This document shows positions 1 through 13,000 of a stretch of 64,000 bases of DNA, one piece after another; the stretch's first letter is position 1, and every line of letters begins with the position of its first letter. A model generated the notes under the pieces. The model made no database searches and was not told the origin of the DNA. It saw nothing but the letters and a program-made list of their open reading frames with translations. Position numbers and translations under genes: made by a program. The stretch comes from Chytridium lagenaria (taxonomy: Eukaryota; Chytridiomycota; Chytridiomycetes; Chytridiales; Chytridiaceae), in the NCBI GenBank assembly GCA_025449115.1, contig JAHLKC010000179.1, forward strand, positions 1 through 64,000, written 5' to 3'.

Positions 1-459
1 GACCTTTTATTACCAGGAGGAATACGTGGGTCAGAATATGTGATAACTGAGAGTACATACATTGAAGAGAGGCCACGTCAACCTGTATCTGTAGCTCAAC
101 GTCGTCGCCGTTATGAAATAACTTGTAATAATTCTTGTAATTTCTATTTTAAATTGAATGTGATTGGCATTATAGGGTTAATCATACTTGGAGGGCTCAT
201 AGACTATGTTTTATTCAATAAATCATCTTTCTTTTATACAGGCTCTCTAATCTCATTCTCTGCGGATTTTCAGGTTCGGGTTAGATACCCTGTGGGTTCT
301 CGGGTTCGGGTGGTGGAATCTCATTCTCTACGGATTTTCAGGTTTGGGTTTGCAGATTTTCAGGTTCGGGTTTGCAGATTTTCAGATTCGGGTGGTCTAA
401 TCTTATTATCTATGGATTTTCAGGGTTTGGCGGCAAAACAAGCCATATATAGAGTATAA
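1..459 (+). CDS. Partial hypothetical ORF at left edge
   Basis: The frame is open from base 1 to a stop at 457-459, so the start lies outside the window. The first ~75 codons have mixed composition with an Arg-rich stretch (AQRRRRYE) followed by a hydrophobic stretch (IGIIGLIILGGLIDYVLF) that could be a membrane segment. From about base 245 the frame runs through a degenerate nucleotide repeat, so the C-terminal half is probably not functional protein. No family is recognised. It may be the tail of a transposon-derived or decayed gene, in keeping with the repeat-rich surroundings. Confidence 0.2.
   Translation, partial: DLLLPGGIRGSEYVITESTYIEERPRQPVSVAQRRRRYEITCNNSCNFYFKLNVIGIIGLIILGGLIDYVLFNKSSFFYTGSLISFSADFQVRVRYPVGSRVRVVESHSLRIFRFGFADFQVRVCRFSDSGGLILLSMDFQGLAAKQAIYRV
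249..430 (+). repeat. Degenerate short tandem repeat
   Basis: A unit like GGATTTTCAGGTTCGGG recurs about five times, near 268, 336, 354, 376 and 412. Two copies are preceded by TCTCATTCTCT. Copies differ by point changes and spacing, as in an old minisatellite. Confidence 0.6.
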
Positions 460-1285
460 ATTAAACAATGGAAATCAAAATAAATCTAACCAATCAGAAT
501 TTATTATTTTAAAGAAATTGGAAAAATAATAAATTTTTTCTCAATGTAGGATTTCACATAAGCAGCCACACTTCCCCCTCTTTTTTGTTGATTTTCACTT
601 TTCACTACAACAGCCAAAAGGATGCCACCCCATAATTGCCGTTGCCTCCCAATCTGTTGCCGTCCCATCTCATGCTGTTGCCTAACACTTTCCCTCGACC
701 CCTCCATCAACACTCTTTGTAGCAGACACAAGCACCCAACCATTGTTCCTTCCCCGTATTCCACCCTATCTAACCTCTACCCTCTACTCATTGATATCTC
801 TAAAACACCTATGCACTCTCTGGATGGATCTTGATGGTGATAATCCATTGAGCCCAGGACCACATGATGGATATGATGGGTTGATGAGGATCAGGAGGAG
901 GTATTAGATATGATGAATGGATGTTGGATGCTAATGGCTATCGCCCTTATATTTTTCAATGCGCTCAGTTTATTGCACTTCTCTTATGTTCTTTCTCTTA
1001 TGTTCTTTCATACCATCTCACTTATCACCCGTACCATCTATATCATTAATCTTCCCCTCCCTTCCCGTCCTTAACACTTTTCTTCCCTGATCCCTTTAAC
1101 TATTTATGCTCTTTACTGTTTCCGCTGGACTTCTTCACACCCTTGCAGCATTTTGGTGGGTAGTTTCCAACATTTCCTTTACTTACACAACAAACTATCA
1201 TGCTTTTTGAGGGGTTCAATTCCTCTCACTTGCTTTTTCTACACTTCACCCCAGCGCTTTATGGGTTAGTTGTCTGCTGTGGTCG
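460..1285. other. No gene seen
   Basis: This is AT-rich to mixed sequence with only short open frames on both strands, none with a recognisable domain or splice structure. A T-arm-like element with a B-box-like core lies near 1206 but has no matching acceptor stem. Confidence 0.5.
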
Positions 1286-1286
1286 C

Positions 1287-1550
1287 ATTTAATTGGTGAT
1301 TTATTTATTAATTGATTTGGGACCGGTGGTCCCAATTTAATTAGTGATTTTTTCATTAATTGATTTGGGACCGGTGGTCCCAATTTAATTAGTGATTTTT
1401 TCATTAATTGATTTGGGACCACTGGTCCCAATTTAATTAGTGATTTTTTCATTAATTGATTTGGGACCACTGGTCCCAATTTAATTAGTGATTTTTTCAT
1501 TAATTGATTTGGGACCAGTGGTCCCATTTCAATTAGTCAACTTTCTATTA
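1287..1550. repeat. 48-bp minisatellite with palindromic core
   Basis: The unit recurs at exactly 48 bp: the GACC of the core begins at 1321, 1369, 1417, 1465 and 1513, with a partial copy before it. Each unit carries the inverted repeat GGGACC-N3-GGTCCC. The arms are invariant, while the central triplet is GGT, GGT, ACT, ACT, AGT. Because 48 is divisible by three, the minus strand reads as a 16-residue repeat, which is probably incidental. Confidence 0.9.
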
Positions 1551-2316
1551 ATTGTTTTAAGGCCAGCATTCCCATCCTACTCCTCGGCGGCACCCTACCT
1601 TACTCTCTCCCTTCCCATCACCAAAACTCCTTTACTGCTTTCATCTCCTACTCCCTTCCCGTCACCGTCTTCCTCTCTTCCCATCATGACGACTACTTCG
1701 CCACTCTTACGAGAGCAGGAAGAGGTTTAAGCCCTCTACTGTTCAGTTCCTGTCGTCTGCGGCATGACCACCTTCTCAATCCTGTTTAAGTTATTGCTTC
1801 AGTAGGGGTTCAAACCCCCTATGCGGCATTATACCTCTATGAAAAAAGGTGTTGGCGTGATGTTAGTGACCAATAAAAGCATTTGTAGAGAAAGATAGTT
1901 TAATATATGAAGATGATATTATTTATGTTTAAATTGTTCACTCTATAGATAAATGGCATAACCCTCCAACCATAATGCCCGTATAACTTGAATTTTGACG
2001 TTAAAACCATCAATGATATAATAAACCTTACTTCCATGGTATGATTCTGAATCCTACATTCGATAGCGCAACGTGAGTACTACGTCTCTGCAAAACTTGA
2101 GTATGATCTATCCGTTAGATCTTGCCGTAGACCTGTGACAAGTCTACTAATTATTACTTAATAAAATTTGTAACTTCCGAGGCTTGTACGTCTGTCAATT
2201 TTGACAATTTCCTTGAGGGTAATTGCTGTTCTGTAATCAGCGCAACGAGGGCTACATTTCATATTAAGTCTAGTTACACAAAAAAATTGATAACCCTTCG
2301 GGCACCCCCATGTACC
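1551..2316. other. No gene seen
   Basis: No supported coding sequence. A perfect T-arm-like stem with a GGTTCAAACCCC core lies at about 1800-1815, but the flanking TGCGGCA is directly repeated rather than inverted, so it is not a complete tRNA gene. Confidence 0.5.
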
Positions 2317-2341
2317 TTAACCCTAACCCTAACCCTAACCT
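2317..2341. repeat. Internal telomeric repeat (CCCTAA)n
   Basis: Three full CCCTAA units with partial units on each side sit in unique sequence. TTAGGG is the telomere repeat of most filamentous and early-diverging fungi. The array is too short to be a chromosome end and lies inside the contig, so it is an interstitial copy. Confidence 0.85.
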
Positions 2342-2362
2342 TTTCAAGAGCTTCAGGGAGTT

Positions 2363-2551
2363 TTGAGAGAAGTTAGGATCTTGGCTGTGGAGGGTGAGGC
2401 AGGATCAGATGGGAGGGTTGAGAAGTTAATTAATAGCAATAAGCTCCAACATAGTAGAGCTGAGAGAAAAAGGGAGAGGGAAGAGGAAAAGGCTGTGAAG
2501 GCTAAAAGGTTGAAAGAAAATAGGGCAAAGTCAATGGGGAAAAAAAAGTGA
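2363..2551 (+). CDS. Short charged ORF, possible transposase tail
   Basis: A 62-residue open frame begins 22 bp after the telomeric repeat. Its second half is extremely Lys/Arg/Glu-rich (e.g. AERKREREEEKAVKAKRLKE) and would form a charged helix. Basic tails of this kind end some transposase genes, but no catalytic domain lies upstream in any frame. It could equally be chance coding. No function is assigned. Confidence 0.2.
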   Translation: MREVRILAVEGEAGSDGRVEKLINSNKLQHSRAERKREREEEKAVKAKRLKENRAKSMGKKK

Positions 2552-2640
2552 ATTATATGTTGTTTGTTGTATGGGTTGTGTTAAAAAAATATATATTTCC
2601 TTATCAACTTTGCTTGTATGTAATGAGTTTTTTCACTATG

Positions 2641-3600
2641 GGTTCAAGCCTTTATTAATGAAATGAAGAAAAGAGTTTTTGTTTAGCTCATATAGTTTAA
2701 CTAATAAGGTGGGGTTTTTCCAATCCCTATGCTACCTCCTTTTGGCTAGCATTATGACATGTAACATGAGTAATTTTGAAGTGAATCTACATCTTTTTGG
2801 TCAAGGGGATTTCTCGTAAATGCCTTTTTTAATGAGATAGAAAAAACTTTAATGAGATAGAAAAAACAGTTTTTGTTTAGCTCATATTGTTTAACTAATA
2901 AGGTGGGGGTTTTTTCCAATCCTATGCTACCTCCTTTCAGCTAGCATTATGATATGTAACATGAGTGTTTTTGAAGTGAAATCTCCATCTTTTAGGTCAA
3001 GAGGATTTCTTGTAACTGCCTTTTTTAATGAGATAGAAAAAACAGTTTTCGTTTAGCTCATATAGTTTAACTAATAAGGTGGGGATTTTTCCAATCCCTA
3101 TACTACCTCCTTGCAGCTAGCATTATGACATGTAACATGAGTGTTTTTGAAGTGAATCTACATCTTTTTGGTCAAGAGGATTTTTTGTAACTGCTTTTTT
3201 TAATGAGATAGAAAAAACAGTTTTCGTTTAGCTCATATAGTTTAACTAATTAGGTGGGGGTTTTTCCAATCCCTATGCTACCTCCTTTCAGCTAGCATTA
3301 TGATATGTAACATGAGTGTTTTTGAAGTGAATCTACATCTTTTAGGTCAAGCTGATTTCTTGTAACTTCCTTTTTTAATGAGATAGAAAAAACAGTTTTC
3401 GTTTAGCTCTATATAGTTAAAACTAATAAGGTGGAGATTTTCCGATAAATATACTACCAACTTTCAGTTAGCATAATGACATTTTAAATGAGTGTTTTTA
3501 ACGTGAGTTTACTATTCTTAATTCAAAGGGATTTAATGAGAAGAAAAAAAGAGTTTCCGGTTAGTTCATATAGTTTGACAAATAAAGGTGGGATTTTAGG
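2641..3600. repeat. ~175-bp tandem repeat, about six copies
   Basis: The phrase GTTTAGCTCATATAG marks each unit, at about 2681, 2875, 3051, 3226, 3401 and 3560. Spacing is 194, 176, 175, 175 and ~158 bp. The 194-bp spacing is explained by an internal ~20-bp duplication of AATGAGATAGAAAAAAC near 2830-2866. The last copy is the most diverged. The array is AT-rich with no coding capacity, as for a satellite or decayed non-autonomous element. Confidence 0.85.
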
Positions 3601-4560
3601 TGACCCATTACCACCAATGTTAAACTGGGATTAGGGCATTTAAAAGGTGTTGTAAACTAATGAGGTCAATCACTGCCTTCTCTCCCTCTTTGAATTACTT
3701 CATGTATTCTTTAACAGCCAAAGTGGCGGTACGCTTCCCTTGAAGAAGCCCATAGCAACTTTGAAGGGGAAAGCGTGTATCTAAGAAAGACTCATCTCGC
3801 GCGTGGAACCATTATCTTTTGGCACTTGCAAGCGCCCTCTTTTATTTGACACATACTATCAACACAATCAACTCACTTTATTATATTTTTGAAGATACAC
3901 ACACTTCTCTTTGTGTTTTTGCAAAGGAATCTTTTTAAAAGGGAAATTAGTGTTCCCAATATTCTCCAACAGTGTAACACATCAATATCATGAATGATGT
4001 AACGATCTTTATAGGTGACGAGAGGCTGATCCCAGAGGTCCACGGCGCTGAGCGCAGCATGGGACTTGGATCTTGCCTCCCCCAACTGGACCTGGATTCT
4101 GTGTGTTTCTGTCTTTCTTCCATTATTCAAGCCTTGACCGTGATGGCACTATGCGGTACCGTGATCCATCCTGTAGGTATTCCAGGTTGGAATCTTGGCT
4201 GCAGCTCCTCTTTTGCTGAGGCAAGGATTATGATGTGCTGTATGTCATTTTTGCTCTAACGCAGCTCATTATGTAAAAAGGCAAACAAAGGAGGGAGATA
4301 TAAAAAAAGAATGACGGTCGCAATGGAGACCTATGGGTTTACTGATAGAATGTGTCAGTTGATACAAAAGAAGAAGAGAAGGCAATGTGCCTTTGCACAG
4401 GTAGGCAATGTCCGGGCTGGTGGGATGTACAGAGGCTGACGCATCTAAACGTGTTCCTTCTTGTAAATCCCAAGCCCTCCTCTTCTTAACCACTGCTACA
4501 GACTCTCCATGCCTTTAACACATGGAGTACCGTCACTTTGTTTTTGGTGCGTGATACTCA
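3601..4560. other. No supported gene
   Basis: Short open frames exist on both strands (for example 3990-4259 plus and 4269-4493 minus), but they lack domains, have no splice support and overlap each other. The right part may belong to the LTR or flank of the copia remnant that follows on the minus strand. Confidence 0.4.
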
Positions 4561-4574
4561 AAGTTTGAGACTTA

Positions 4575-4985
4575 GAGACTGAATCTCAACAGTCTCTCAA
4601 ACAAATAAGGCAAGGCTTAAACGTGAGTTCCGCAGCACATCATATTCCGTGAGAGTGTCAATGTTTTTCAAACACACGGCGGGGGAGAGCCTTGGTGAGT
4701 ATTTCAGCGATGTTGTCGTGGGTGATGACGGGTTGGATCGTTACATACTTGTTGGCTATTCCCTAGCGGATATTATGGACTGAGCAAAGAAATGTGTTTG
4801 GGGCGCTCATGAAATTTGGGATTCTTGGCAAGCCGGATGGCTGAATAGTTGTCTCCGTGGATGACAACAGGCTCTTGGGGAACTCCGAGTTCTTGGGTGA
4901 GTTTGGAGATCCAGATTACTGGCGTGCCAATTCGGATAGTGCTTGATACTTAGCTTCCATGGTAGACATGAAATGATGCCGAGTT
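4575..4985 (-). mobile_element. Decayed Ty1/copia pol (RNase H) remnant
   Basis: Conceptual translation of the minus strand, allowing frame changes, gives the ordered C-terminal landmarks of copia polyproteins. These are MSTMEAKYQALSE, then VIWISKLTQELG, then HGDNYSAIRLAKNP with FHERPKHIS, then ANKYVTIQPVITHDNIAEI and LTKALP. This is the RNase H domain ending in the usual tail. At least three frame changes and a stop break it, so it is dead. A TGTTGAG motif just downstream on the same strand (about 4591) is where the 3' LTR could begin. No reverse transcriptase, integrase or gag is seen nearby. Confidence 0.8.
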
Positions 4986-7097
4986 ACCAAAGAATATTAA
5001 AAAAAGAACCTAGGTGGGGATTACACTCATCTAGGTAGAAAAGGGCTACGAGGAGAGAGTCTATCCCCCTCTAAAAGAGTATCCTGGACCTTTACAATCA
5101 TGCGTAAGCCTTTACAACTTGTTCCTACTTCTTCCCTTGTAGACCTGCAGCTCCTCTCTGGTCTCACTCCCTGGTGCGGACAAGTAGACAGCGGTCTTTT
5201 TAAGAAATAATTCCATGAAGGTGTAATGACTCTGGTTTACCCCTTACTGAGACTCAACTTTAACGTGAATGCGCCAGCACAAGGATAGCCTAGAACAAGG
5301 TTTTTATGGGTGTTATAAATCAGTAAGTTTTGCTCCAACTCTCATTTAGAAAAGACAATTATGGATATATAATGGCAAACACATACATAACTTAAACAAC
5401 AAAAAACACAAGGCTGTCGTCAACTCCACATACATAATAGGTCTCCACGCGCATAAGAAATGGGCTCACGTAGTCATGCAGGGTAGACAAGCAGGGGAGA
5501 GACAACAGGTAATGGGACGTCAGTATTTCACAAACAGCCTAAGAGCTAAAAGTACTTACAAACTTGTGCCTGTTTGGTGGAGTTGCTTCATAACTTCACA
5601 TTTTTTGCCTACCTGAAAAACTGATGCAGATGCGAGGCCAGGCTCCTGCAAATGCAACGTCCCAGCCATAAAATTTAAAGGCACCCTGGCCAACACACAA
5701 GCGTGCAGTGTAGCAAATCACGCTGTGAAGTTCTCTGTTTGGCACAATCTGCTGAGCCCCAGCATACAGAGGTAGAGAACCACGTAATAAGTGACAAGAC
5801 AAACAAGAATGTACTCCTTAGTCAAGAGTCAATCCCTTTTCTGCCTTTAGTGACAGCGGGGATTTAAGATGCTGTCGTTTTGTTCTAATCATTAAAACGA
5901 AGTAAAAAGGAAGGAAGAAGGACTCAGGCGTAGATTCAAACCACCAGAGTAGAAGCGTCGTCAAAGAGGGAGTTTATCCTGCTCCAAGGTAATGTTCTAG
6001 GCCTTGTAATTGCAGCAGTAAGGCATCTTAACATGTGGTGTCTCCTTTCTTGTCCATCTAAGGCTCTTTTTTATACCGCATTCCCACACTAGGCAATTTA
6101 GCTGGCATTATAATACAAAGACAATACGGAGGTTCTTACACTACCTCAACGCTCAAGGAATCATACCAGAGGGATTTATATCCATGGCTCAAGCCCTCTT
6201 AGAATTTTATCTTGGCTGGGTGTAGTTTCATCTGGCGGCGCGCTTACCCAAGCACCCGCACGTCAATCTTGATCGGTGCTACATAGCGTCAAGGATCTTG
6301 AGAATGCAACCATCCTATGATAATCCAGGAGATATCGTCGTTCAGAGGCCGAAGCAATGGTGGAAGACTGGATGAGGCATTCACGTTCTAAGCAGGCTCT
6401 AATGGGGGCCAACAAAGTGTTCACAAATGGTATTAGTAGATTTTGTTATATATAGTAGAAATTAATATTTAGTAAAATAAATATATTGGTCGGGGCGGTG
6501 AGGTGGGGGGACGGGGTTGACGTATTTCACTGCAATTCCTGTGGGAAACCATTCTGCAGCCATGCATCCTCATCAAGGTCATAATGTGACATAATCCTGT
6601 GGCCACGGCACCGTCAGCATTTCAGTATACACATCGAAACCGGCGAACAAAGCGGAGGAACCAGCCCGGTTTAGCTCGTTGGCAATATTAGTAAATCTAA
6701 CTTTTGCAAGGACTTGTGAAGCGATAAAAAAAAAGAAGTAGCATTGGCTTCCAGCCTGCAAAATATTAAAAATGGGCCACGCGTTTCCGTTTTGTTCTTT
6801 TTTTCGCAAAAATGTGCAAAAACAATAACACGTAAATTAAGGATAAGGAAGATGAACAAAAGAAGAAGAAAAAATCGTGACAAAATTAGATAAGGGGAAT
6901 GTGAAGGAAAAGGACGCAGGAAAATCACAACTGAATGGGGAGATCTTAAAATAAGAAGTTTGGATATGATAATCCGACATCTTAAGAAAATACCCCAAAG
7001 GAGAATAATCTAACAAAAACTTAATAAAAATATAGGCGAGAAGAACATGAAAGAAAGGGCGTCAGCAAAACCACAACAACCTAAAGTATGTAAAGAA
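4986..7097. other. Repeat-like intergenic DNA, no gene
   Basis: Two segments, about 5020-5170 and 5915-6070, look weakly alike to the eye (similar order of short words such as GTAGAA, GAGTTTATCC and AAGGC). They may be diverged copies of one repeat or LTR. Open frames here are short and unrecognised. An A-rich stretch precedes the 3' end of the kinase gene. Confidence 0.4.
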
Positions 7098-10000
7098 TCA
7101 AGCCACAACCCCAATAACCCAATCCTTGATCCTCGCCACCAACTCTGTAGCACTCGGTCTCATTTCAGGTTCCTTCTCCACACAAGCACACAAGATTCTG
7201 ACAGCAGTCTCATGCAACCGATCGCCGTTTCCAAATTTCAAAAACCCATGTCCACCTCTTTCAATCGGGGTAGACAAAAAAGTGGAACGACCGGCAGATC
7301 TAGCGTCGTCTGTTGTTGTGGAAGAGGCAGCGGCACGACGTGGAGATTCGCCACCAGGTAAAGCTGAAGAAGCTAGAATGGGGCCTTGTGTGGATATCCC
7401 TGGTTGCATCCCAGACGCCCAAAAACCTTTCTTGATAGCCATCATCATGTGAACGGATGAACGCGCAGCTTGGAAGGGCTCAATACCGGTGGCCATCACA
7501 TATAACGTGACACCGACAGAGTAGATGTCGATTGGGAAGGAATACACGCCAGGGTCTGGGCCTGTCATGATGAAGAGTTCCGGCGCTGAGTAGGCTTGGG
7601 TGCCTCTGCCAAGACCATCACGGAGGGAACTCATGGACGAGCTATAAGCGGAGGAGGCGATAGAGGTGGTTGGGGAGGGTGGGGGAGGGTGTCGGTTGGG
7701 GATGCAGGAATGGCAGAGGTAGACGATGGGAAACTAGCGGAGAGGGTGGACGGAGCAGGTCCGAGAACAGGGTCAGTGAGAGCCGTAGGGGAAACGCACG
7801 CAGGTACAAAAGAGGCGTTCCCGAAATCTGCGAGTTTAGCGTCGAAGTTTTCTGCAAGCTTTTCGAAATCAAAATGTTTAGTTCGAATTTTCAAGGCGAA
7901 AAAAAAAGATATATAAGTGTAAAAACGAAGTAAAAATGCTGTAAAACTATAACGACTTAAAAAATCATTTTTCCGACCTTCTCAGAAAAAGAAATCAACT
8001 CACCAAACAATTATGCGGCTTTATGTCATGATGAATAATCCCAAATGAATGTATATACTCTACCGCCTGCGCCAACTGCCCCGCCCACCTCGCCCACATC
8101 TCGTGTCCAATCCCCACTTCCTTATGCTCTTCAATGTAATCCCACATGGTACCCCCAGGCTCATACCCCAATAGCAACAACAACCTCGGACTCGTATCCA
8201 GCCCAAATAGTGTCGAAATCTCCTGTGGCGACGTTGGGGTCCTCACGGTGGACGCCGCAGACGTAGCAGCCGATGGTAACGGCTGACCGTTTGTAGATAA
8301 CGAAGCTGACCGAATCCGGTTCTTAACTGTCAACGAATCCACGTCGGTTTCATCCTTAGCACCAATGAAACGAACTATATTGGGGTGATGGCCTATACGG
8401 CGGAGGATAAAAAGTTCGGCGAGACCAACACTTTGGGATTCGGGAGTGTTGTGCATACGTTTGACAGCGCAGGGAATAAAGGCGGTGGGTGGTGCGGGGT
8501 GGGCCTGTGGGGTGGATGAGGATGGGGCTGAATTGATATTTGGGGAAGGAGCGCTAAGGGAGAGAGATGAAGAAGAGGTGGTGGATTGTGGGTAGGCGGT
8601 TTTAGGGGTATCATCGGACGTATCCATTAGGTTGTCTGGTAAGGGTGTGGGCTTTGCAGGCGGGACTTCTTTGGAGTTGGGATTGGTGACAGTGTATTGA
8701 CCAAAGTAGACACGGGCATATCTTCCTTCACCCAAAAAGTTCTCCGAAGAGGTAGGAAACTCAAGTTGATGTTATCAAATGGTCCTCCTGGGTTTGTGAT
8801 GATGCCCATACCGCGACTAGCACGCAGAGAATTAGCCCTATCCAACCCCGTCCCCTGTTTTACCGGAAGTGTTGGCGTAGACCTCTGCCGCGACATGGCC
8901 GGAGCAACCATCAGGCTGTTAGCGGAGGCATCAGAAATACTTGTAGGCGGTAACGTCTGAATAGGCGGTGGTTTGACGCGAATAACTGGAGCAATTGTTT
9001 CCTTATGTTTATCTACAATAACTGGCATCCCTTCACTGTTCTGCGGTGTGCCAGTGCTGCTCCCTGGTTCTCCTGACCCTCCAGCGCGAAGTTCCGCCAA
9101 TTCCTCATCGTTCATCTTGATGGCTGGTTTAACGACGATCTGCGGGGTATCAAAAATGGAGTTGCGAGATCGTTTGGGGGGTTGGTCGGTTGCGGTGGGT
9201 GTTGAGGTGGAAGGGGTGACGGCGGGACTTGGAGTGTTAAAGATGGCGTGTGTTTTGCTGGGTGTTTGCATCTTAGCATACTCGTCGGCAAAGATGGAGC
9301 TTTGACGAGGCTCCGGTGGAATCTTTTCCCAAAGATCTCGCTTTGAGCCGTAGATGCTAAACGCATTCTGTTGTTTTTGCGGCCAAAACATAAAAGATGA
9401 GCCTACCATCAATACTTCAAACCCGACACAGCACGCCAAACAAAGAAGAAGAAAATGAAAGCAAGGTTGAAGGGAAGAGACACAAACCTGAGGTGGAGGA
9501 GGGGGAAAGGGCGATCTCGCACTTGATGGGTTGCTGGTCCTCCCAAGTATCTCCAGATAAGGAGGATTGTTTGACGGCGTTGCCCCCACTACCTCAGCAT
9601 CATCCAGATCCACGAAGCCGCGTCTCGGTGCTCCACCTATCCCGCCATGAGAAGGAGTTGACGGCTGCATCGGAAGCGGTGGAGATCGCATACACTTGCA
9701 GCAAGCGCTGGGTTTTCGTTGAGGGGTTTCAAACTAGGTTTAAACAGCACTCTTGAAAATTATTTTTAATTAGTTTTTTGCTACGATTGAGGGCAAAGCC
9801 AAACTCGAGGAGGGAGACAGATTGGAGATGGCAGCACTATGCCTTACAAGAGGAGGGTCGAGATGGGATGATGAAGACCGGAGAAGCGGTGGTTAATATC
9901 CTGCGATGCGGGATGTGGTGGTGCATTATGGGAATACATGTTACTTACTGCGTGGCTTGACCTTCACTTGTTTTCTACGAGTGGAGGAAGGACGAGAAGG

Positions 10001-13000
10001 GGCTGAAAGGTGCCTTAAGCTACCTGAACTAAAAAACGACGAAATATTCTTCAGGATACCAGCGTTACGATACGCTATCAACTTCCTAGCTTCTTAGCTC
10101 GTTATCCCAAAAATCAGATTCTTTTGTAATTAGTCACGAGAGCACATTTAAAGATCTGCTCCGCAGAATTTCCAACAAGCCAACGAGATTGGGGTGGTTT
10201 CGCGGAACACCGAGATGGCCGCGTCAACCCCATTCATAAGCGATGGAAAGCAAATAAAAAAAAGAAACCCCTTTCTTGCTCTTTATTAACTGAAAAGAAT
10301 GCCTTAAACAGTTAAATCGTCCATCCAAAAACTATGAGATTGGCAAGGCCGACATTACTTATGCCACTTCTGTAACGGTATCAGATGGTAACGTGTGCCC
10401 AGGCCATAGGTTAGAATAAAATATAAAGGATTCTTTATCTGCCTCAACCTTTGCCAGCTTGGTGACTAAACCTCGCCACGGGCGGACTATAAAATTCGAG
10501 CGTTTGTTGGTGACATTACTATCCATCACCACATTCATTCAACGAAAATGACCGACACATCGACTGACCTCACCATAGCCCCTCATTCCCTCTTTCCCCT
10601 CTGCCAACGCATCCTTACCACGCTCTCTACCTTAAACCATACGCTCTCAATCGCAGAATCCTTAACAGGGGGTCTAGTTTCCGCAAGACTCACCGACGTC
10701 CCAGGAGCCTCCAAGACCATCAAAGGCGGGATCGTCTCCTACACCAACGAAGTCAAGAATGTTCTTTTAGGTGTTCCCATGACGGTGCTTAATAGCGTCG
10801 GACCGGTATCGATGGAATGTGCAGAAGCGATGGCGAGAGGGGTTAAGATGGTGTGTCGGAGTGAATGGGGGTTAGCAACAACGGGTTGGGCAGGAAACGG
10901 GTTGACGGTGGCAAAGCTTCTAAGTGTGGATGGATTAATTGTGCCGAATGATCCTGGAGAGGTTGCGATGAGAGCAGCGTCGCCGTTTGGCATGGCGTAT
11001 ACCAGTGATTCTGTAAATGTCCTTGCTAAATCGACGGCTTCCGTGAGTGACCTCGCGGAAGATGGACTCGTATATGTGTCGGTTGTTGGGCCTGGATCGG
11101 TTTGTGAGGTTCGGCGCTTTGTTTTTCAAAGAGGTGGAAGATGGGAAACACGTGAAGATGCGCTCAAGGCAGCATTAGAACTGCTGATGGAGTGTGTAGA
11201 ATCGCATTTATCTGTCACAATATCAACACATTAAACATGAATATTTATACCTCAAAGAAAGAGAAATGGTGGTCTGTCGTTATTCTCGTTCGTTTGTTCC
11301 CGTCAAAGGATATATTCTTAAAACTTTCATGGGAAAGCTGGAACAGGACGGAGCTTTTTGGACAAACTCCATCCGACTCCAGCAAACGCTATTTCATTAC
11401 TCTGCCCTCGCGATCAACTCACACAAGTTTCACCTTGCCACCGTGTTCATGCAAATGCCAGCCCTTCAGCACGTCTAAGTCGAAATGCCCTGTACGTAAT
11501 GTGTACCTTATATGAGGATGGGCTGCTTGATACCCTCTGAGGAAGTATAGCAAGTATGAGCGGATGTGGGAAACATTAAACGCGTAAACTGGGGAAATGA
11601 AATAAGGATCGTATTATGTTAAGCATTTTACACCGCATAGACTATGAAGTAATTATGAATTTATTCATATTGCTGTATAAGCGATATTCGTTGCTTGCGA
11701 CCTACGCACCTTATACGATGTTCACTTTTAGCTATTAAAAAGCCTGTAAAGTTTGATCAGCGACACCATCAAAAAAAAAAGATGCTTAATAAATTCGAAA
11801 GTCTACCTATTTAAAGCTCAAAAAATGAATACTTTCGGCATACCTAATTATCAAAAACCATCAAACATGCTTATGAAGAAAATCTAGTTACTTCCCATAT
11901 GGACAGTCCAACTGCAAAGCCCTTATAAGCTCCAACGATGAACGGTCTCTAGGTAACTAGCATTATCAAGTACTCATCAAGTACGCTTATCAACGTCCAC
12001 GCCTACGCCTTTTGCGTATTTTCAAGATGTTCACACGAGGAACGTCAGACATTTACTGGCTTTACAAGTGATGAAAGGGGTGAGCTATGATTTAAAAAAT
12101 CGGTAGGGTGGGGCGGCGAATGGATCTCGACTTAATCATCCAGACGTCGATCGCGATTCTCATAAACATGGAAAACATGTGTGTCTTTGCTCATTGTAAA
12201 AATGAACTTCAAAAGCAAACAAAGTCCCTACTCTAATGCACAACGGTTTGTACAATCTCACAACACCAAGTTTATTGGGTGTTACTCAATAATAATTCAA
12301 TAATAGAGAAAGGGAGACAGGACAGCAAAACCTTAGGCCGGAAAAGTTAAAAAAAAACAAACAGAGTGTGCAAAAAGGTGAATCGAGAGTAAAAGTTACA
12401 GTAATCAAAAACAAAAAAAATCCAAAAACAATGTGAAAGACTGAGGCGCGTAAAGGAGCTCATAAAATTATGCCACGACTGGATTCGGGTGCACATAAAT
12501 ACACCCGCTACCATACTTGCAATTCGGATAGAATTTGCACACCTAGTAAAAGAAATAACACCATTAGTCGCGTAACTCAAAAAAAAAAAAAAAGGGGAAG
12601 AAGCCTTTAACGAATAAAAAACATTCAGACTGTAACATACCTCGTTTGCATGGTAATACTGACACTTCCCACTCTTCGCATTTGCACATCCCACCCCAAA
12701 TATACACTTTTGAATATCCTTCCTTCTCACATTCGGCGACCTTCTACCAGCATCCACCGCCGCAGCCTTTTCCACGAAAACTGGTCTCGACATATCGGAC
12801 ACCGACGCCCTCGAGGACAATGTCGGTGCCGCTTTACCCGAAACGTTGATAAAGTCACCCAATGTAGGTGGCGGGACGGCGTGGATGACGGTCTTAGGTA
12901 GGTTGGGTTGAGACTTTGCCTTCCTGACGTGGGAGTGGTTGTTGCGGGGAGGGGAAGGTTGCGGTTGGAATGGTATAATGGTGGGGTTGAAGACGTCCAT